A stretch of 64,000 nt of DNA from Methanosarcinaceae archaeon (GTDB taxonomy: Archaea; Halobacteriota; Methanosarcinia; Methanosarcinales; Methanosarcinaceae), in NCBI GenBank assembly GCA_020055655.1, contig JAIPUR010000009.1, positions 1-64,000 on the forward strand. Reading direction: 5' to 3'. Position 1 is the stretch's first letter; each line of letters starts with the position of its first letter. Both the position numbers and the translations under genes were made by a program. The notes under the pieces are model-generated. The model saw only the letters and a list, made by a program, of their open reading frames with translations, searched no databases and was not told the origin of the DNA. Positions 16,270-25,693 of this stretch are shown piece by piece.

Positions 16270-16965
16270 TCATTCCCCATCATCCACAAACATCTTCGCG
16301 ATCAATCCCAAATGATCCTCATGGAAAGGATCTAACTCCTTCCTCTGCAAAACTTCAAATTCCACATCGAAGCCGCTTTCAAGTTTTCTGACCTCTTCCT
16401 TGAATATCTTTTTTGGACTTGCAACTGTGTCTATACTCCTTGATTTTATGGAGAGCATGAGCTGACCTGCTTCTTCAAGGAAATATTTTGAGTTGACGGC
16501 AGCCATCTCAGCCTGATTGGGCTGGGCTACGTCCTGGAATATTGCATCCACCTTGTCCACTATATGGGCATAGGATTGTGGCTTGTTGGCGTCTGCAAGT
16601 ATTGGGACGATGTTTGGGCGTTGATCACAGAGTTGTATCAGGTCACGCATGGTTCTTGGGGAGAACTCCACTGCATAGACGATACCGTCCCTGAGAATGT
16701 CGGAAACGTGGCTTACGGTCGTACCTGAAGCTGCACCGAGATAGAGCACCGTGGAATCGTATTCCAGAGGTATCTCGAAATTCTTGAGTGCCATGGCTCC
16801 CAATTTGCTTCTGTTTGGGTCCCACTGGCGATATTCCACATCGTCTTCAGTAATAAGGCGCTCACCGTATACGCTAAGACCGGGAATCAGGTTTCTTGTG
16901 GCAAGCATGCTGCGGTCATCGATAGTTATATTGTAAATCCCATTGTAGATCTCTTCAACTGACAT
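16270..16965 (-). CDS. flpA: Fibrillarin-like rRNA/tRNA 2'-O-methyltransferase
   Basis: A 231-residue archaeal fibrillarin, the SAM-dependent catalytic subunit of C/D box sRNPs. Motifs: YRQWDPNRSKLGAM, the SAM-binding VLYLGAASGTTVSHVSDI, VYAVEFSPRTMRDL, DVAQPNQAEM and LMLSIKSRSID. Full length. The start codon overlaps the stop of nop5 by one base, so the two core sRNP proteins are co-translated from one mRNA. Confidence 0.96.
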   Translation of the reverse strand: MSVEEIYNGIYNITIDDRSMLATRNLIPGLSVYGERLITEDDVEYRQWDPNRSKLGAMALKNFEIPLEYDSTVLYLGAASGTTVSHVSDILRDGIVYAVEFSPRTMRDLIQLCDQRPNIVPILADANKPQSYAHIVDKVDAIFQDVAQPNQAEMAAVNSKYFLEEAGQLMLSIKSRSIDTVASPKKIFKEEVRKLESGFDVEFEVLQRKELDPFHEDHLGLIAKMFVDDGE

Positions 16966-18053
16966 TACTGCTTACCTCCCTTCTTCTTATTATTTGATCT
17001 GCGATTTCCGTCTTTTTTATTGGAACCACCCGGTTTGCCAGATCGTCCTGATCTGCCACCTTTACCGGACTTACCGCCTTTTTTCTCCTTTTTAGGAGCT
17101 GAAGGATTTGCCTTGCGGATCATCTCCAGTTTCTTATCCAGATTTTCCTTGATGGATGGGTCCAGTTCACCGGAATAGCAATCCATTCTTGCAGCCAGAC
17201 TTATCTTTGCAGCAAAGGCTCTTGCAAGCTTGCCCCTTTGCCACCATGGTGCATTTTTGATAATAATATTATTAAATATAATTCCGTGTTTAGGAGATGG
17301 TGCACGGTCACGCAGATGCTTGAAAAGCGCACGGCTGGCACCGATGACTTGAATGGTACTGGACGGGAACGCTGCAAGCTTCTCCAGACTTCCTGCCATG
17401 CTGATGAGCCTTGCACCAAGCGGTGCTCCGGCAATATTGGAAAGGTTTGGTGCAACAGAGCCCATGTTAGTGACAATATAAGCTTCAATGTGGCTACGAG
17501 TATCGTAAAGACTGCATATATTGGATGCCAGATGGCGCAGAAGTTCCTCGTCTGCAAATGAAATATCCGAACCCATTGAGTTTGCTGCTTTCTCAAAGAA
17601 CTTGTGGTCTTCAGGAAGAGATTCACGGGAACCATATTGTGCTACAAAATTTGCAAGGGATTCACCCTTCAAGGGTAACTCCGGGAAGTATCGGCCATAC
17701 CAGACCATAAGACGCTCACTGAGTTCATTGACATTCCTGTCAATATCATCCATGGCCTCTACAGCCTGGATAATACGAGTATCATCGGTATCACTCTTTG
17801 ATATCTGCATTTTTGCAGCCCTGATGCAAACATCCCTGAGCATTATATCGTAATCTTTATCAAGTTCTACAAAGCCAAAGTCCAATGCGACCTGCCGTAG
17901 ATCAGGAGCATTTACAGCCTCATCCCGAGATGTTTCCTGCAAAGAAACAAGCACCTCTGCAAGTTTTTCAGGATCTTTTTCAAACGCCTGACAATCTTCA
18001 ACCTCCCCTTCTTCGTTGATATTAAGCTTACCAAACCATGCTGTAAATTCCAA
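16965..18053 (-). CDS. Nop5/Nop58 C/D box sRNP core protein
   Basis: A 362-residue archaeal Nop5, the scaffold that bridges fibrillarin and L7Ae on C/D box guide RNAs. The central coiled coil and NOP domain are clear (ASNICSLYDTRSHIEAYI, GAPLGARLISMAGSLEKLAAFPSSTIQVIGA, the conserved LFKHLRDRAPSPKHGIIFN). The C-terminal 45 residues are a Lys/Gly/Arg/Ser-rich tail (GKSGKGGRSGRSGKPGG) typical of the family. It lies upstream of flpA with a one-base overlap and immediately after the beta-RFAP synthase gene, suggesting one three-gene transcript. Confidence 0.95.
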   Translation of the reverse strand: MEFTAWFGKLNINEEGEVEDCQAFEKDPEKLAEVLVSLQETSRDEAVNAPDLRQVALDFGFVELDKDYDIMLRDVCIRAAKMQISKSDTDDTRIIQAVEAMDDIDRNVNELSERLMVWYGRYFPELPLKGESLANFVAQYGSRESLPEDHKFFEKAANSMGSDISFADEELLRHLASNICSLYDTRSHIEAYIVTNMGSVAPNLSNIAGAPLGARLISMAGSLEKLAAFPSSTIQVIGASRALFKHLRDRAPSPKHGIIFNNIIIKNAPWWQRGKLARAFAAKISLAARMDCYSGELDPSIKENLDKKLEMIRKANPSAPKKEKKGGKSGKGGRSGRSGKPGGSNKKDGNRRSNNKKKGGKQ

Positions 18054-18054
18054 A

Positions 18055-19029
18055 TTATACCTCCTTTATCTCTGCGCCCGTATTGTTTGCCTTTGTAAGC
18101 ATAACATTGCCTCCTATAGTATTATCCAGAAGCTCCTGCACATCTTCCATGATGTATGTGGCATCCTCCCTGTTTTCCACAATACCATAAACCGCAGGCC
18201 CAAATGAACTCATACCTGCACCGGCAGCACCTGAATCCTGCATTCTTGTAATTACATCCTTCACTACCTGCAGCTGAAGATCGACTTCACATTTCTTAAA
18301 TCCAAGTTTTTGGATATGATTTAGCGAATATCCAAATGCCTGTATATTTTTTTCCAGTATAGCAGGCATCATATTCATAAGAATAAGATGTGACAGTTCC
18401 CGGACATCGGTCAGGGGAACAGGACAATATTGCTGGAACATGTCCACTTCCTGCTTATCGTGTGCACCCTGTGTGTCAGGTATCGCGAGAACGATATTCC
18501 AGTCAGGGAAATCCTCTCTGAAAAGTATTGGAGCCGGATCAGACTTGCTTACTGATGATGGTGAAAAAGAGCCTTTTAAACTGAATTTGTGGCCAGCATC
18601 TATAATGAATCCACCTGTTTCAAAAGAAGCAACACCAATACCTGATGTGCCGCCACGTCCTACTTTTATTGCAAGTTCCCGGACACTCATGCCAAGACCG
18701 TAAAGCTCATTCACAGCCGCAGCGGCTGAAAGTGCTGCCTGCGTACCTGAACCAAGTCCAATGTGTGGGAACATATCTTCTTCAATATTGATACTGATAC
18801 CTTCGCCTTTTGGAAGTATTGCTTTTGCTGCAAGCTCCATTCTTTCCCTGAGAACAGACTCACCACTAATCAGTAATTCAGAAGACTTTTCAGCAGATAT
18901 TACCACATTCGGAGAATCAAGAGATATACCCACACCTCCATCGATCCTGCCCAGTGAGGCATTCATATCGACCAATGTCATGTGGAGCCTTGAAGGAGAT
19001 TTTATTCTAATCATATCAAAGGATATCAT
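18055..19029 (-). CDS. Beta-ribofuranosylaminobenzene 5'-phosphate synthase
   Basis: A 324-residue beta-RFAP synthase, first committed enzyme of methanopterin biosynthesis, condensing 4-hydroxy/aminobenzoate with PRPP. It has the GHMP-kinase-like fold: MIRIKSPSRLHMTLVD at the start, FPHIGLGSGTQAALSAAAAV (about 86-105), the GRGGTSGIGVASFETGGF loop and C-terminal DSGAAGAGMSSFGPAVYG. Methionine 6 (19014) is an equally good start. It is first in a run with nop5 and flpA, separated by one base from nop5; the functional link between them is unclear. Confidence 0.88.
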   Translation of the reverse strand: MISFDMIRIKSPSRLHMTLVDMNASLGRIDGGVGISLDSPNVVISAEKSSELLISGESVLRERMELAAKAILPKGEGISINIEEDMFPHIGLGSGTQAALSAAAAVNELYGLGMSVRELAIKVGRGGTSGIGVASFETGGFIIDAGHKFSLKGSFSPSSVSKSDPAPILFREDFPDWNIVLAIPDTQGAHDKQEVDMFQQYCPVPLTDVRELSHLILMNMMPAILEKNIQAFGYSLNHIQKLGFKKCEVDLQLQVVKDVITRMQDSGAAGAGMSSFGPAVYGIVENREDATYIMEDVQELLDNTIGGNVMLTKANNTGAEIKEV

Positions 19030-19056
19030 TACAGCATACTATTAAATATTAACAGT

Positions 19057-19737
19057 TTATGTCGAAATACTCTTGTTCCTTAGGTATGCCCATGACACAC
19101 GCAATACGTTCCTATTAAAAATAAACCTGAAGATCACAGGGATCAAAGTTACCGGCCTGATACGAAAGTTTGCAACTGTAAAAAAATCAAGTGATTCATC
19201 GATGAATACAGGTTCCACATCCAGTTCCAATTTTTTGCACTTCTGCAAAAGATATCCCTTCAAAACATGAATATAACCATATACCATACCTGTATTTGCA
19301 GGATCATCGAAACCAAAACGAAGATCGCATTTGAAAGAATGGATCTGAATGGAAGTAAGAAGACCTTCAAGCAGTCTGACAACTGGTTTGATGACCAATT
19401 TCAAAGCAGCAATGCTTTCCTGAACATTCCACTTGAATTTGGAGCTTTTTTCATCTTTACTCTTAATTTTATCTGTATCTTCATTCTTGCCTTCATCTTT
19501 AGTTGAGCCGAGCACGTCGTTCTGATCAAATTCATCAAGATCTGGATCATTGGAGGCTTCACTTGATCGTGTTCTATCATTCAGAACATGTGAAATAAAA
19601 AGCCATTTCACATGAACCATATGGTGCATATCTGGACCTTTTTTACTAATATCTACAAAAATATCAATTGCAGCAAAGAGTATTAGTAAAACTATACTGA
19701 TGAAAATAAGTGATATTGCATAGACAAGTGAAAGCAT
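19057..19737 (-). CDS. DUF2953 membrane-associated protein
   Basis: A 226-residue protein with an N-terminal membrane helix (about 4-27), a segment reading VDISKKGPDMHHMVHVKWLF, an acidic linker (about 65-95) and a C-terminal beta-rich DUF2953 region with SFKCDLRFGFDDPANTGMVYG and the VEPVFIDESLDF segment. Family function unknown. It sits 24 bases after a GerW (YtfJ) gene; the same gene pair (ytfI-ytfJ) is found in spore-forming Firmicutes. Confidence 0.75.
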   Translation of the reverse strand: MLSLVYAISLIFISIVLLILFAAIDIFVDISKKGPDMHHMVHVKWLFISHVLNDRTRSSEASNDPDLDEFDQNDVLGSTKDEGKNEDTDKIKSKDEKSSKFKWNVQESIAALKLVIKPVVRLLEGLLTSIQIHSFKCDLRFGFDDPANTGMVYGYIHVLKGYLLQKCKKLELDVEPVFIDESLDFFTVANFRIRPVTLIPVIFRFIFNRNVLRVSWAYLRNKSIST

Positions 19738-19761
19738 GTCTGCCTTTTAAAAAAAGAAAGC

Positions 19762-20172
19762 TCAGGCTTCTGATTCTTCCTCGCTTTCAGTTGCTTCAGC
19801 CTCTTCCTCGACCGTATCAGACTTGCTCTTGCACTTCATGGACTTTACCTTGCTGATCAGTCCGGGAACCGATTCCAGTAGAGCTCCAAGGTCGGATTTG
19901 CCTGATATGGACATCATGCGCGTACCCTCAGGGGACACCACAATGAAGGCTACAGGTTCGATCTTAGCACCAGCACCTCCGCCGCCGCCAAAGCCTTCTT
20001 CACTGCCATCCTTTTTCCCTTCGCCTCCACCACTACCAAATCCAAATGAAACCTTGGTGACCGGTATGATAGTAGTATCACCGACTGTTACCGCCTCTCC
20101 AACAACGGTCTTAGTGCTCACTAATCTTTCGAGTTCTGCAGATAATTCTTTCATGAGATCTTCAAGTGCCAT
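19762..20172 (-). CDS. GerW/YtfJ family protein
   Basis: A 136-residue protein of the GerW (YtfJ) family. It has the diagnostic VVGEAVTVGDTTIIPVTKVSFGFGSG core (about 22-48), a Gly-rich loop (GFGGGGGAGAKIEPVAFIVV) and a C-terminal acidic tail starting near residue 117. In Bacillus the homologue is a spore protein, but the family is widespread in non-spore-formers and archaea, where the role is unknown. It is upstream of, and probably co-transcribed with, the DUF2953 gene. Confidence 0.85.
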   Translation of the reverse strand: MALEDLMKELSAELERLVSTKTVVGEAVTVGDTTIIPVTKVSFGFGSGGGEGKKDGSEEGFGGGGGAGAKIEPVAFIVVSPEGTRMMSISGKSDLGALLESVPGLISKVKSMKCKSKSDTVEEEAEATESEEESEA

Positions 20173-20257
20173 ATTAAAACCCCCATATAAATGGAAATTA
20201 TTCCTATATTAAAAAAGAATCTAATGGGTAAAAAGGCTAACCGGATATTTTGTGCTC

Positions 20258-22438
20258 TTATTCACTGTTGTCCATAAAGAAGTTCATAAGGGAATATTTC
20301 ACTTTTTCAGGATCCACATCAATAAACTCTCCCCCTTCTTCTAATGGAAACGCATTGAATACAGAGAATTTACCTAGTTTTTTGGGAGATCCTGTAAGAA
20401 ATCTTCCATCTAAGAGTATTCTTGCACCGTGGTCATCTGGAGAACGTACAACTCTTCCCATTGCCTGTCGAATCTTGCGTATAGTAGGCACCTGTACAGC
20501 ATAATCCCAGCCAGCCCCATAACCAAAGACATGGTCATATGCAGATTCAACTGCATTCATTCTGTCATTGAGGGCAGGATAACCCACTCCGACTATGATA
20601 ACAGTTCTTCCCCTGCCATCGCGATAATCGATGCCTTCACTCAAAGTTCCCCAAAGATATGATACAAGTATCGCTTTTCCACCACGTTCTCCTATGCCAA
20701 AGAATTCTTCCCGGACTTCCTGAGATGAAACACCTACCTCATCAAGGAAAACAGGAAGTTCGAACTGGGATTCCAGTTTCTTGAAATATCGTCTTGCTTC
20801 AAATGAACTCTGGAAGAAGATGATTACATTACCCTGGGTATTTTCCACTGCATCAAAAAGAACTTCCTCCAAGACCTGTTGAGTTTGCTGATCATCCCTG
20901 CTCTTTGCAAAAAGTGGAGGCACAGACACCGCAATTGTCAGGCGCTTATCCTCTGGGAAGGAAGTACCATAAACTATCTCACATGTTTGCCTGTTGATGC
21001 CAAGCGTGGATTTAACCATATCGAAGGGCTGCAATGTTGCGGACATGAGGATTGCTGAGAATAGAGAACCGAAAAGAGGTTCTGTAACATTTTTAGGAAT
21101 GCAGGTGAAAAGTTCGATCCGACCATATATTTCATCGTTGGGGTCGCGTCTTACATTCAATATTGGATAATAGTTGAGATTATTGGAGAGTATAAGATAT
21201 GAGGACAGGAAATCTGCAACGTAACGTATATGAGATCGTTTCAGTACTTTGCTCAGACCTTTCTTGTACTGATCACGATAATTGTTGTCAAGCATACTTC
21301 CAAATTCACTTGCTTCTGACAGCGTCTTTTGTATGGCAACATCATCGCCAAATCCAGCATCCCTTGCAATACGCATGAATTTACCGGATATCATGTCGTT
21401 ACGTTCGTATGGATCACTTATACGCATGTCATACCAGTGTTTCCCAACACGCTCACGCTCTCCGAACTTGAAACGTGAAGTATAGGTTTCCCTTATTACA
21501 TCATAGAGTATTTTGAAAAGATTATGAGCGCCTCCATCGGGCATCTGGTCTATATTGCCCTCGATCTCAGCTATTGCCTTCTCGAGAGTATGCTCTGTAA
21601 TCGTTAGTGATGAATGTGACCTTGCAGCAGATTCTATATTATGAGCTTCATCAAAGATGGCTATGACATCCTGAGGCTCTTTTTCCAGCCAATTGAGGAC
21701 TGTTGTGAATATATCGGCATTAAGTACATGATGATAGTTACAAATTACAAGATCTGCATGTTTCAACTCACGTTTGAGGAGCTCATAACCACACATACCC
21801 TGCTGGAAAGCATATTCGTTGACCTCTTCAGGACTGCGCACATCTGCAAAAAGCCATTTTCTGAAAGATTCACTATCTGAACGCAATACTTCGTACAGGT
21901 AATTGCACGAACGGTCCCTTAATTCCCTGATCTTTTTTTCTGAAACATCCAGCTCTTTAGCCAGGGCATCGCGCAGTGCTATTAATGCAGAATCTTTTGA
22001 GCTTTTGTAATTCTCATTTGCAGAACGCATTTCCTGCTTCTTTAAAGCTATCTCACGTTCTGTCTCTACAAGTTCGAATGTATTCTCCCGCTTGACAGTA
22101 CATTCCTCGTAATCAGCCTCAAGTGGACACATTGTGCTTTTGCCCTTGACCACTGCCACTTTCACTTCATTGGAGCGTTTGATCTCTCTTGCTTCATCGA
22201 TGAACTGAACCATTTGCTGATGCACATTCGTTGCGATAACTACAGTCTTGCTAAGCTGCTTGCCAACATTCAGGGACGGTGCAAGTGCACTCAGGGTCTT
22301 CCCTGTACCACAGGCGCCCTCAAAGAGAACAACATCCTGATTCATCAATGCAGCATGTATCCTATCCATAGCATCCTGCTGATTTGGATAGCAAGATTCC
22401 TTTGGAAAGAATTTCATGTAGCCGACATTATTGCTCAT
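20258..22438 (-). CDS. XPD/Rad3-family superfamily 2 DNA helicase
   Basis: A 726-residue Fe-S helicase (DEAD_2/HELICc2), a 5'-3' DNA unwinding enzyme of repair type. Walker A is GACGTGKT (41-48), the DEAH box is FDEAHN, motif III-like ILMSATLQP is present, and motif VI is QAMGRVVRS. Cysteines 104, 113, 178 and 216 are placed like the four ligands of the XPD iron-sulfur cluster. The insert between the second and third cysteines is long and coiled-coil-like. It is monocistronic, starting at ATG 22438, 47 bases downstream of the pilin stop codon. Confidence 0.9.
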   Translation of the reverse strand: MSNNVGYMKFFPKESCYPNQQDAMDRIHAALMNQDVVLFEGACGTGKTLSALAPSLNVGKQLSKTVVIATNVHQQMVQFIDEAREIKRSNEVKVAVVKGKSTMCPLEADYEECTVKRENTFELVETEREIALKKQEMRSANENYKSSKDSALIALRDALAKELDVSEKKIRELRDRSCNYLYEVLRSDSESFRKWLFADVRSPEEVNEYAFQQGMCGYELLKRELKHADLVICNYHHVLNADIFTTVLNWLEKEPQDVIAIFDEAHNIESAARSHSSLTITEHTLEKAIAEIEGNIDQMPDGGAHNLFKILYDVIRETYTSRFKFGERERVGKHWYDMRISDPYERNDMISGKFMRIARDAGFGDDVAIQKTLSEASEFGSMLDNNYRDQYKKGLSKVLKRSHIRYVADFLSSYLILSNNLNYYPILNVRRDPNDEIYGRIELFTCIPKNVTEPLFGSLFSAILMSATLQPFDMVKSTLGINRQTCEIVYGTSFPEDKRLTIAVSVPPLFAKSRDDQQTQQVLEEVLFDAVENTQGNVIIFFQSSFEARRYFKKLESQFELPVFLDEVGVSSQEVREEFFGIGERGGKAILVSYLWGTLSEGIDYRDGRGRTVIIVGVGYPALNDRMNAVESAYDHVFGYGAGWDYAVQVPTIRKIRQAMGRVVRSPDDHGARILLDGRFLTGSPKKLGKFSVFNAFPLEEGGEFIDVDPEKVKYSLMNFFMDNSE

Positions 22439-22485
22439 CGCTCTACCTATTACCTCACATTACTTAAACGATTTTGACAGGAGAA

Positions 22486-23127
22486 CTAAGCCACAGGAGT
22501 GACTATATGATCGCATTCTGCTATGAGGGAATCTGTGTTTTTATCGAATATCTTGATGCTTACTGTGCTGTCTTCTTTTAGACCATAATTATTAGCGGTT
22601 TCTTCGAAAGCACCAATTTTAACAGTAACAGATGAATTGTACCTTATGCCATCATCCCCATTCAATCTGAGTGTTTCACCTACAGACCAAAAGCCATCAG
22701 ACAAATCAGGATTATTCAGGACATATTTAGAATCTTTATCTACAAAAGAGATATCACCATAATTAACAAGAATTTCGCTATATCGAATTTGGCCGCCATG
22801 CCCTAAAAATCCCGTATATGCACTTCCCTGACCAGCAATAACAATACGTGTAGAATCTGCATCCAAGTGTTCACCACCTTGATGCAGTAGCACCATATTA
22901 TTTTCCTTGTACTGTACATTGTTAGGAACTCCACCATCTAGACTTTCAATTTCGATGACTGCCATGGGGGGTGCTTTGTTCAAAGATGATGAGAAGCCAT
23001 CTCCGTAAACTGTAGAAACAGTGACCCCTGCAAAAATAATAGTCAGAAACAGCATCAACATCACACCCATAACAGGAGATACGGCACTGCAGTTATTTTT
23101 AGCATTTGTTAAATAGAAAGTTTGCAT
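22486..23127 (-). CDS. Type IV pilin-like (DUF1628) exported protein
   Basis: A 213-residue archaeal pilin. The N-terminus carries a class III signal: a short polar leader, then AVSPVMGVMLMLFLTIIFAG, the classic archaeal pilin H-domain cleaved by a prepilin peptidase before the hydrophobic stretch. The remainder is a beta-rich surface domain (GGVPNNVQYKENNMVLLHQGGEHL is typical of DUF1628). It would assemble into or associate with a surface filament. No assembly ATPase or membrane gene is nearby. Confidence 0.85.
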   Translation of the reverse strand: MQTFYLTNAKNNCSAVSPVMGVMLMLFLTIIFAGVTVSTVYGDGFSSSLNKAPPMAVIEIESLDGGVPNNVQYKENNMVLLHQGGEHLDADSTRIVIAGQGSAYTGFLGHGGQIRYSEILVNYGDISFVDKDSKYVLNNPDLSDGFWSVGETLRLNGDDGIRYNSSVTVKIGAFEETANNYGLKEDSTVSIKIFDKNTDSLIAECDHIVTPVA

Positions 23128-23369
23128 AGTTTGCCATTCATGCCCTACAATATAAACTTTACTTAATCATATTATTATATTTTTCTATTGTAAAGGCAGA
23201 TCAAAATCAGACAAGTTTCGGAGAAGCAAAATATGCAAAAAAGCATGTAATGCTATATTGTGAACGTCTGACGATAGGTATTTATCTCAGTTCTGTTATG
23301 ATACGTCCTAGTGTTACTACCATACAGTAGTTACTATTATTCGAAATAAAAGAAAGGAGATATAATAAT

Positions 23370-23546
23370 ATGGTTGCAATTATTACTGCTGATGAATGCG
23401 TCGGATGCGGAGCATGCTTAGATGAATGCCCAACTGAAGCTATCACACTTAACAGTGACAATATAGCTGTAGTCAACGATGATGAATGTATTGACTGCGG
23501 TGCATGTGTCGATGTCTGCCCAACAGATGCAATAGCAATGGAATAA
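23370..23546 (+). CDS. 2[4Fe-4S] ferredoxin, 58 residues
   Basis: A small electron carrier with two complete CxxCxxCxxxCP motifs: Cys10, 13, 16, 20 and Cys40, 43, 46, 50. Length and spacing match clostridial-type ferredoxins, the likely electron partner for methanogenic oxidoreductases. A ribosome binding site AAAGGAGA lies about 10 bases before ATG 23370. A TATA-like GCTATATT near 23251 would give a leader of about 90 bases containing an ACTAC/GTAGT hairpin. A T-rich tract at 23563-23580 probably ends transcription. Confidence 0.95.
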   Translation: MVAIITADECVGCGACLDECPTEAITLNSDNIAVVNDDECIDCGACVDVCPTDAIAME

Positions 23547-23672
23547 TTATACAATTATTCCCTACTTTATTCTTTTTTATACTCATTCTCAGGCTTCAAG
23601 AATACATTTCACCGATACCATTAAACTCAATACGGAAGTTCTTGAATAATAAGTATTCCAAGCGGTGATATC

Positions 23673-24413
23673 ATGAATAATAGCAGTGCTCTAAAACTTT
23701 TAGTCATAGCAGTTTTCCTTTTCAGCTGTACTGTTACATCAGTAAGTGCATCTATGTTTGAGCTAGAGATAGTGCCTCTTTCTAAACTAGCAGATGATCC
23801 CAATTCCTATGATAGTACCATGGCATACCGCAAGATCAGTGTCAAAGGTAATCTAACTGAAATAAATAAACAATATGCTACCATCACAGAAGAAGACCAT
23901 TCCCTAAGAATTGATATCACAAAAGTTGAACTGTTTGATGGATTCAACGTTACCGATCAGGCAATGATAACTGGCGAGTTCACACACAAACATATAGATG
24001 AAGATGTTTTGCATCCAAACTATGTACTTCACTACCCTATTGAAGATGTAGGAATCGTTAATCTTAGCACAGTAAATAGCGCTATTGAATCATACAATGG
24101 AAAATACATCACAATAATTGGAAATATCAGCAGTATTGAAACAACAATGGGAAGACACACCATTGTAATCGAAGAGGCTGGAACAGAAGAAACAATGAAG
24201 GTGTATTATTACGGTGCTACTGATCTTGAAGTCAACGATAAGGCTAAAATAATTGGTCTTTATAATGGAAATATTCTTCACAGCGAAACAATGGGAAAGA
24301 AAAGAGATAAGCTATCAATTTCCACATTTCTCCCTGGATTTTCATCTTTGATGAGTATAGCGATCATCGGTTTATTGGCAACGTTATTAAAACAAGGAAA
24401 ACGTAACGATTAG
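23673..24413 (+). CDS. Exported PGF-CTERM surface protein with OB-like domains
   Basis: A 246-residue exported protein. Residues 8-27 form a signal peptide. Two related beta-barrel-like units follow (about 50-120 and 130-195), each with an 'I-S-V-K-G-N-L/I-I-G-N-I' strand pattern similar to OB-fold nucleic-acid or cytochrome-maturation modules. The C-terminus reads LPGFSSLMSIAIIGLLATLL then KQGKRND: a PGF motif (221-223), a hydrophobic helix and a basic tail, the archaeosortase A recognition signal. It would be processed and lipid-anchored. UMP kinase follows eight bases later. Confidence 0.7.
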   Translation: MNNSSALKLLVIAVFLFSCTVTSVSASMFELEIVPLSKLADDPNSYDSTMAYRKISVKGNLTEINKQYATITEEDHSLRIDITKVELFDGFNVTDQAMITGEFTHKHIDEDVLHPNYVLHYPIEDVGIVNLSTVNSAIESYNGKYITIIGNISSIETTMGRHTIVIEEAGTEETMKVYYYGATDLEVNDKAKIIGLYNGNILHSETMGKKRDKLSISTFLPGFSSLMSIAIIGLLATLLKQGKRND

Positions 24414-24421
24414 AGGTTATC

Positions 24422-25135
24422 ATGTTATTTATTCTATCAATCGGCGGATCAATTTTAGCAAAGGAATTAAAGCCAGAGAGTTTTATGGCTTATGCTGCTG
24501 CTCTAAAAGAGCTTTCCAGCGAGCATGACATAGTAGTTATCACAGGCGGCGGTGCTGCTGCAAGAGATTATATCAACGTTGCACGATGCACAGGCTCCAA
24601 TGAGGTTGAGTGTGACTATATAGGAATAGATATTACTCGCCTGAATGCAAAGCTACTCATTTCTGCACTTGGAGATGCTGCATACAATGGAGTACCGCAT
24701 GACTATAGAGAGGCGGAAAAAGCTCTGAACTCCGGCAAGATAGTTGTCATGGGAGGAGTTATACCCGGACAGACAACTGATGCAGTGGGAGCCATACTTA
24801 CAGAATATCTTAATGCAAAAATGTTTGTGATCGCAACGGCTGTGGATGGGGTATACTCAGCAGACCCACGCGAAGATCCAAACGCTGTAAAGTACGATAC
24901 CATGACGCCTGCAGAACTTGTAAAAACTGTCATAACAACTGAAATGAAAGCTGGTTCCAAATCACCTGTTGATCCACTGGCTGCAAAGATCATTGAGCGT
25001 TGCGATTTTGAAACCATTGTGATGGATGGGAGTAACCCACAGAATGTATTAAATGTAGTGATGCAGGAAGCAAACAACACAGAAAGAGAAAATGTTGTTT
25101 ACCTCGGAACCCGTATTATAAGTAAAAAGATTTAA
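24422..25135 (+). CDS. pyrH: UMP kinase (archaeal PyrH)
   Basis: A 237-residue amino-acid-kinase-fold enzyme phosphorylating UMP to UDP. Motifs: ILSIGGSILA (N-terminal ATP loop), VVITGGGAAARDYI, the archaeal DYIGIDITRLNAKLL, GGVIPGQTTDAVGA, and ATAVDGVYSADPRE. Length is normal for the archaeal type. It starts eight bases after the PGF-CTERM protein stop, with GAGGT upstream, so the two are probably co-transcribed. Confidence 0.94.
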   Translation: MLFILSIGGSILAKELKPESFMAYAAALKELSSEHDIVVITGGGAAARDYINVARCTGSNEVECDYIGIDITRLNAKLLISALGDAAYNGVPHDYREAEKALNSGKIVVMGGVIPGQTTDAVGAILTEYLNAKMFVIATAVDGVYSADPREDPNAVKYDTMTPAELVKTVITTEMKAGSKSPVDPLAAKIIERCDFETIVMDGSNPQNVLNVVMQEANNTERENVVYLGTRIISKKI

Positions 25136-25142
25136 GTGAAAT

Positions 25143-25439
25143 TTAATTGTAAGCTACCAGATAGTCCGATGAATTCATTTCACAGACTGTTGTATTTTCT
25201 TTTGAAGTGCTGTCTTTTAAAGCTTGAATGGTCCTTTCAAATTTCTGTATCTGAAGCTTTGCAACCCGTGCTTTTTCGTTTTCACGATTAAGCTTTTCCA
25301 GCAACTCTGCACGCTGGTCTTCTGAAATATCCGCATTGATGATCTGCTTCTCGTATGTTAATGAGAGCTGTACATACTTACGGAATATCTCATTCATTGT
25401 ACAAAGATCATTTTCAAGGTCTTCAATTGATTTTTCCAT
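25143..25439 (-). CDS. Small coiled-coil protein, unknown function
   Basis: A 98-residue, strongly helical protein; residues 1-75 are a near-continuous coiled coil (EKSIEDLENDLCTMNEIF, RAELLEKLNRENEKARVAK). The C-terminal 25 residues are polar. No motif is recognised. It is convergent with UMP kinase (seven bases apart) and has no partner on its own strand, so little can be said beyond a probable oligomeric or structural role. Confidence 0.6.
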   Translation of the reverse strand: MEKSIEDLENDLCTMNEIFRKYVQLSLTYEKQIINADISEDQRAELLEKLNRENEKARVAKLQIQKFERTIQALKDSTSKENTTVCEMNSSDYLVAYN

Positions 25440-25659
25440 GCCACCACATCTTTAACAGATCATCTGAATGAACTGGAATCGCCATACCAGATATTGTCCT
25501 TATTCCTACAAATAAAGCTAATTTCACCAAATATAAGTTTTTCCGCATCTATCGAACTCATTATGATGATAATAGTAAATAGCAAGACCAATAGCATTAG
25601 GCAAAGATCGAACTGATAAATGGATTTAAAATGCAATTAATGCAAAATAGAATGAAAAT

Positions 25660-25675
25660 GCATCCCGAAGGATGC
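25660..25675 (-). terminator. Hairpin terminator of the leuD-leuB unit
   Basis: GCATCC-CGAA-GGATGC gives a six-pair stem with a tetraloop about 20 bases after the stop of the isopropylmalate dehydrogenase-type gene, followed on the minus strand by T-rich sequence (CATTTTCATTCTATTTT). Confidence 0.6.
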
Positions 25676-25693
25676 AAAAATATGAATATTAGT

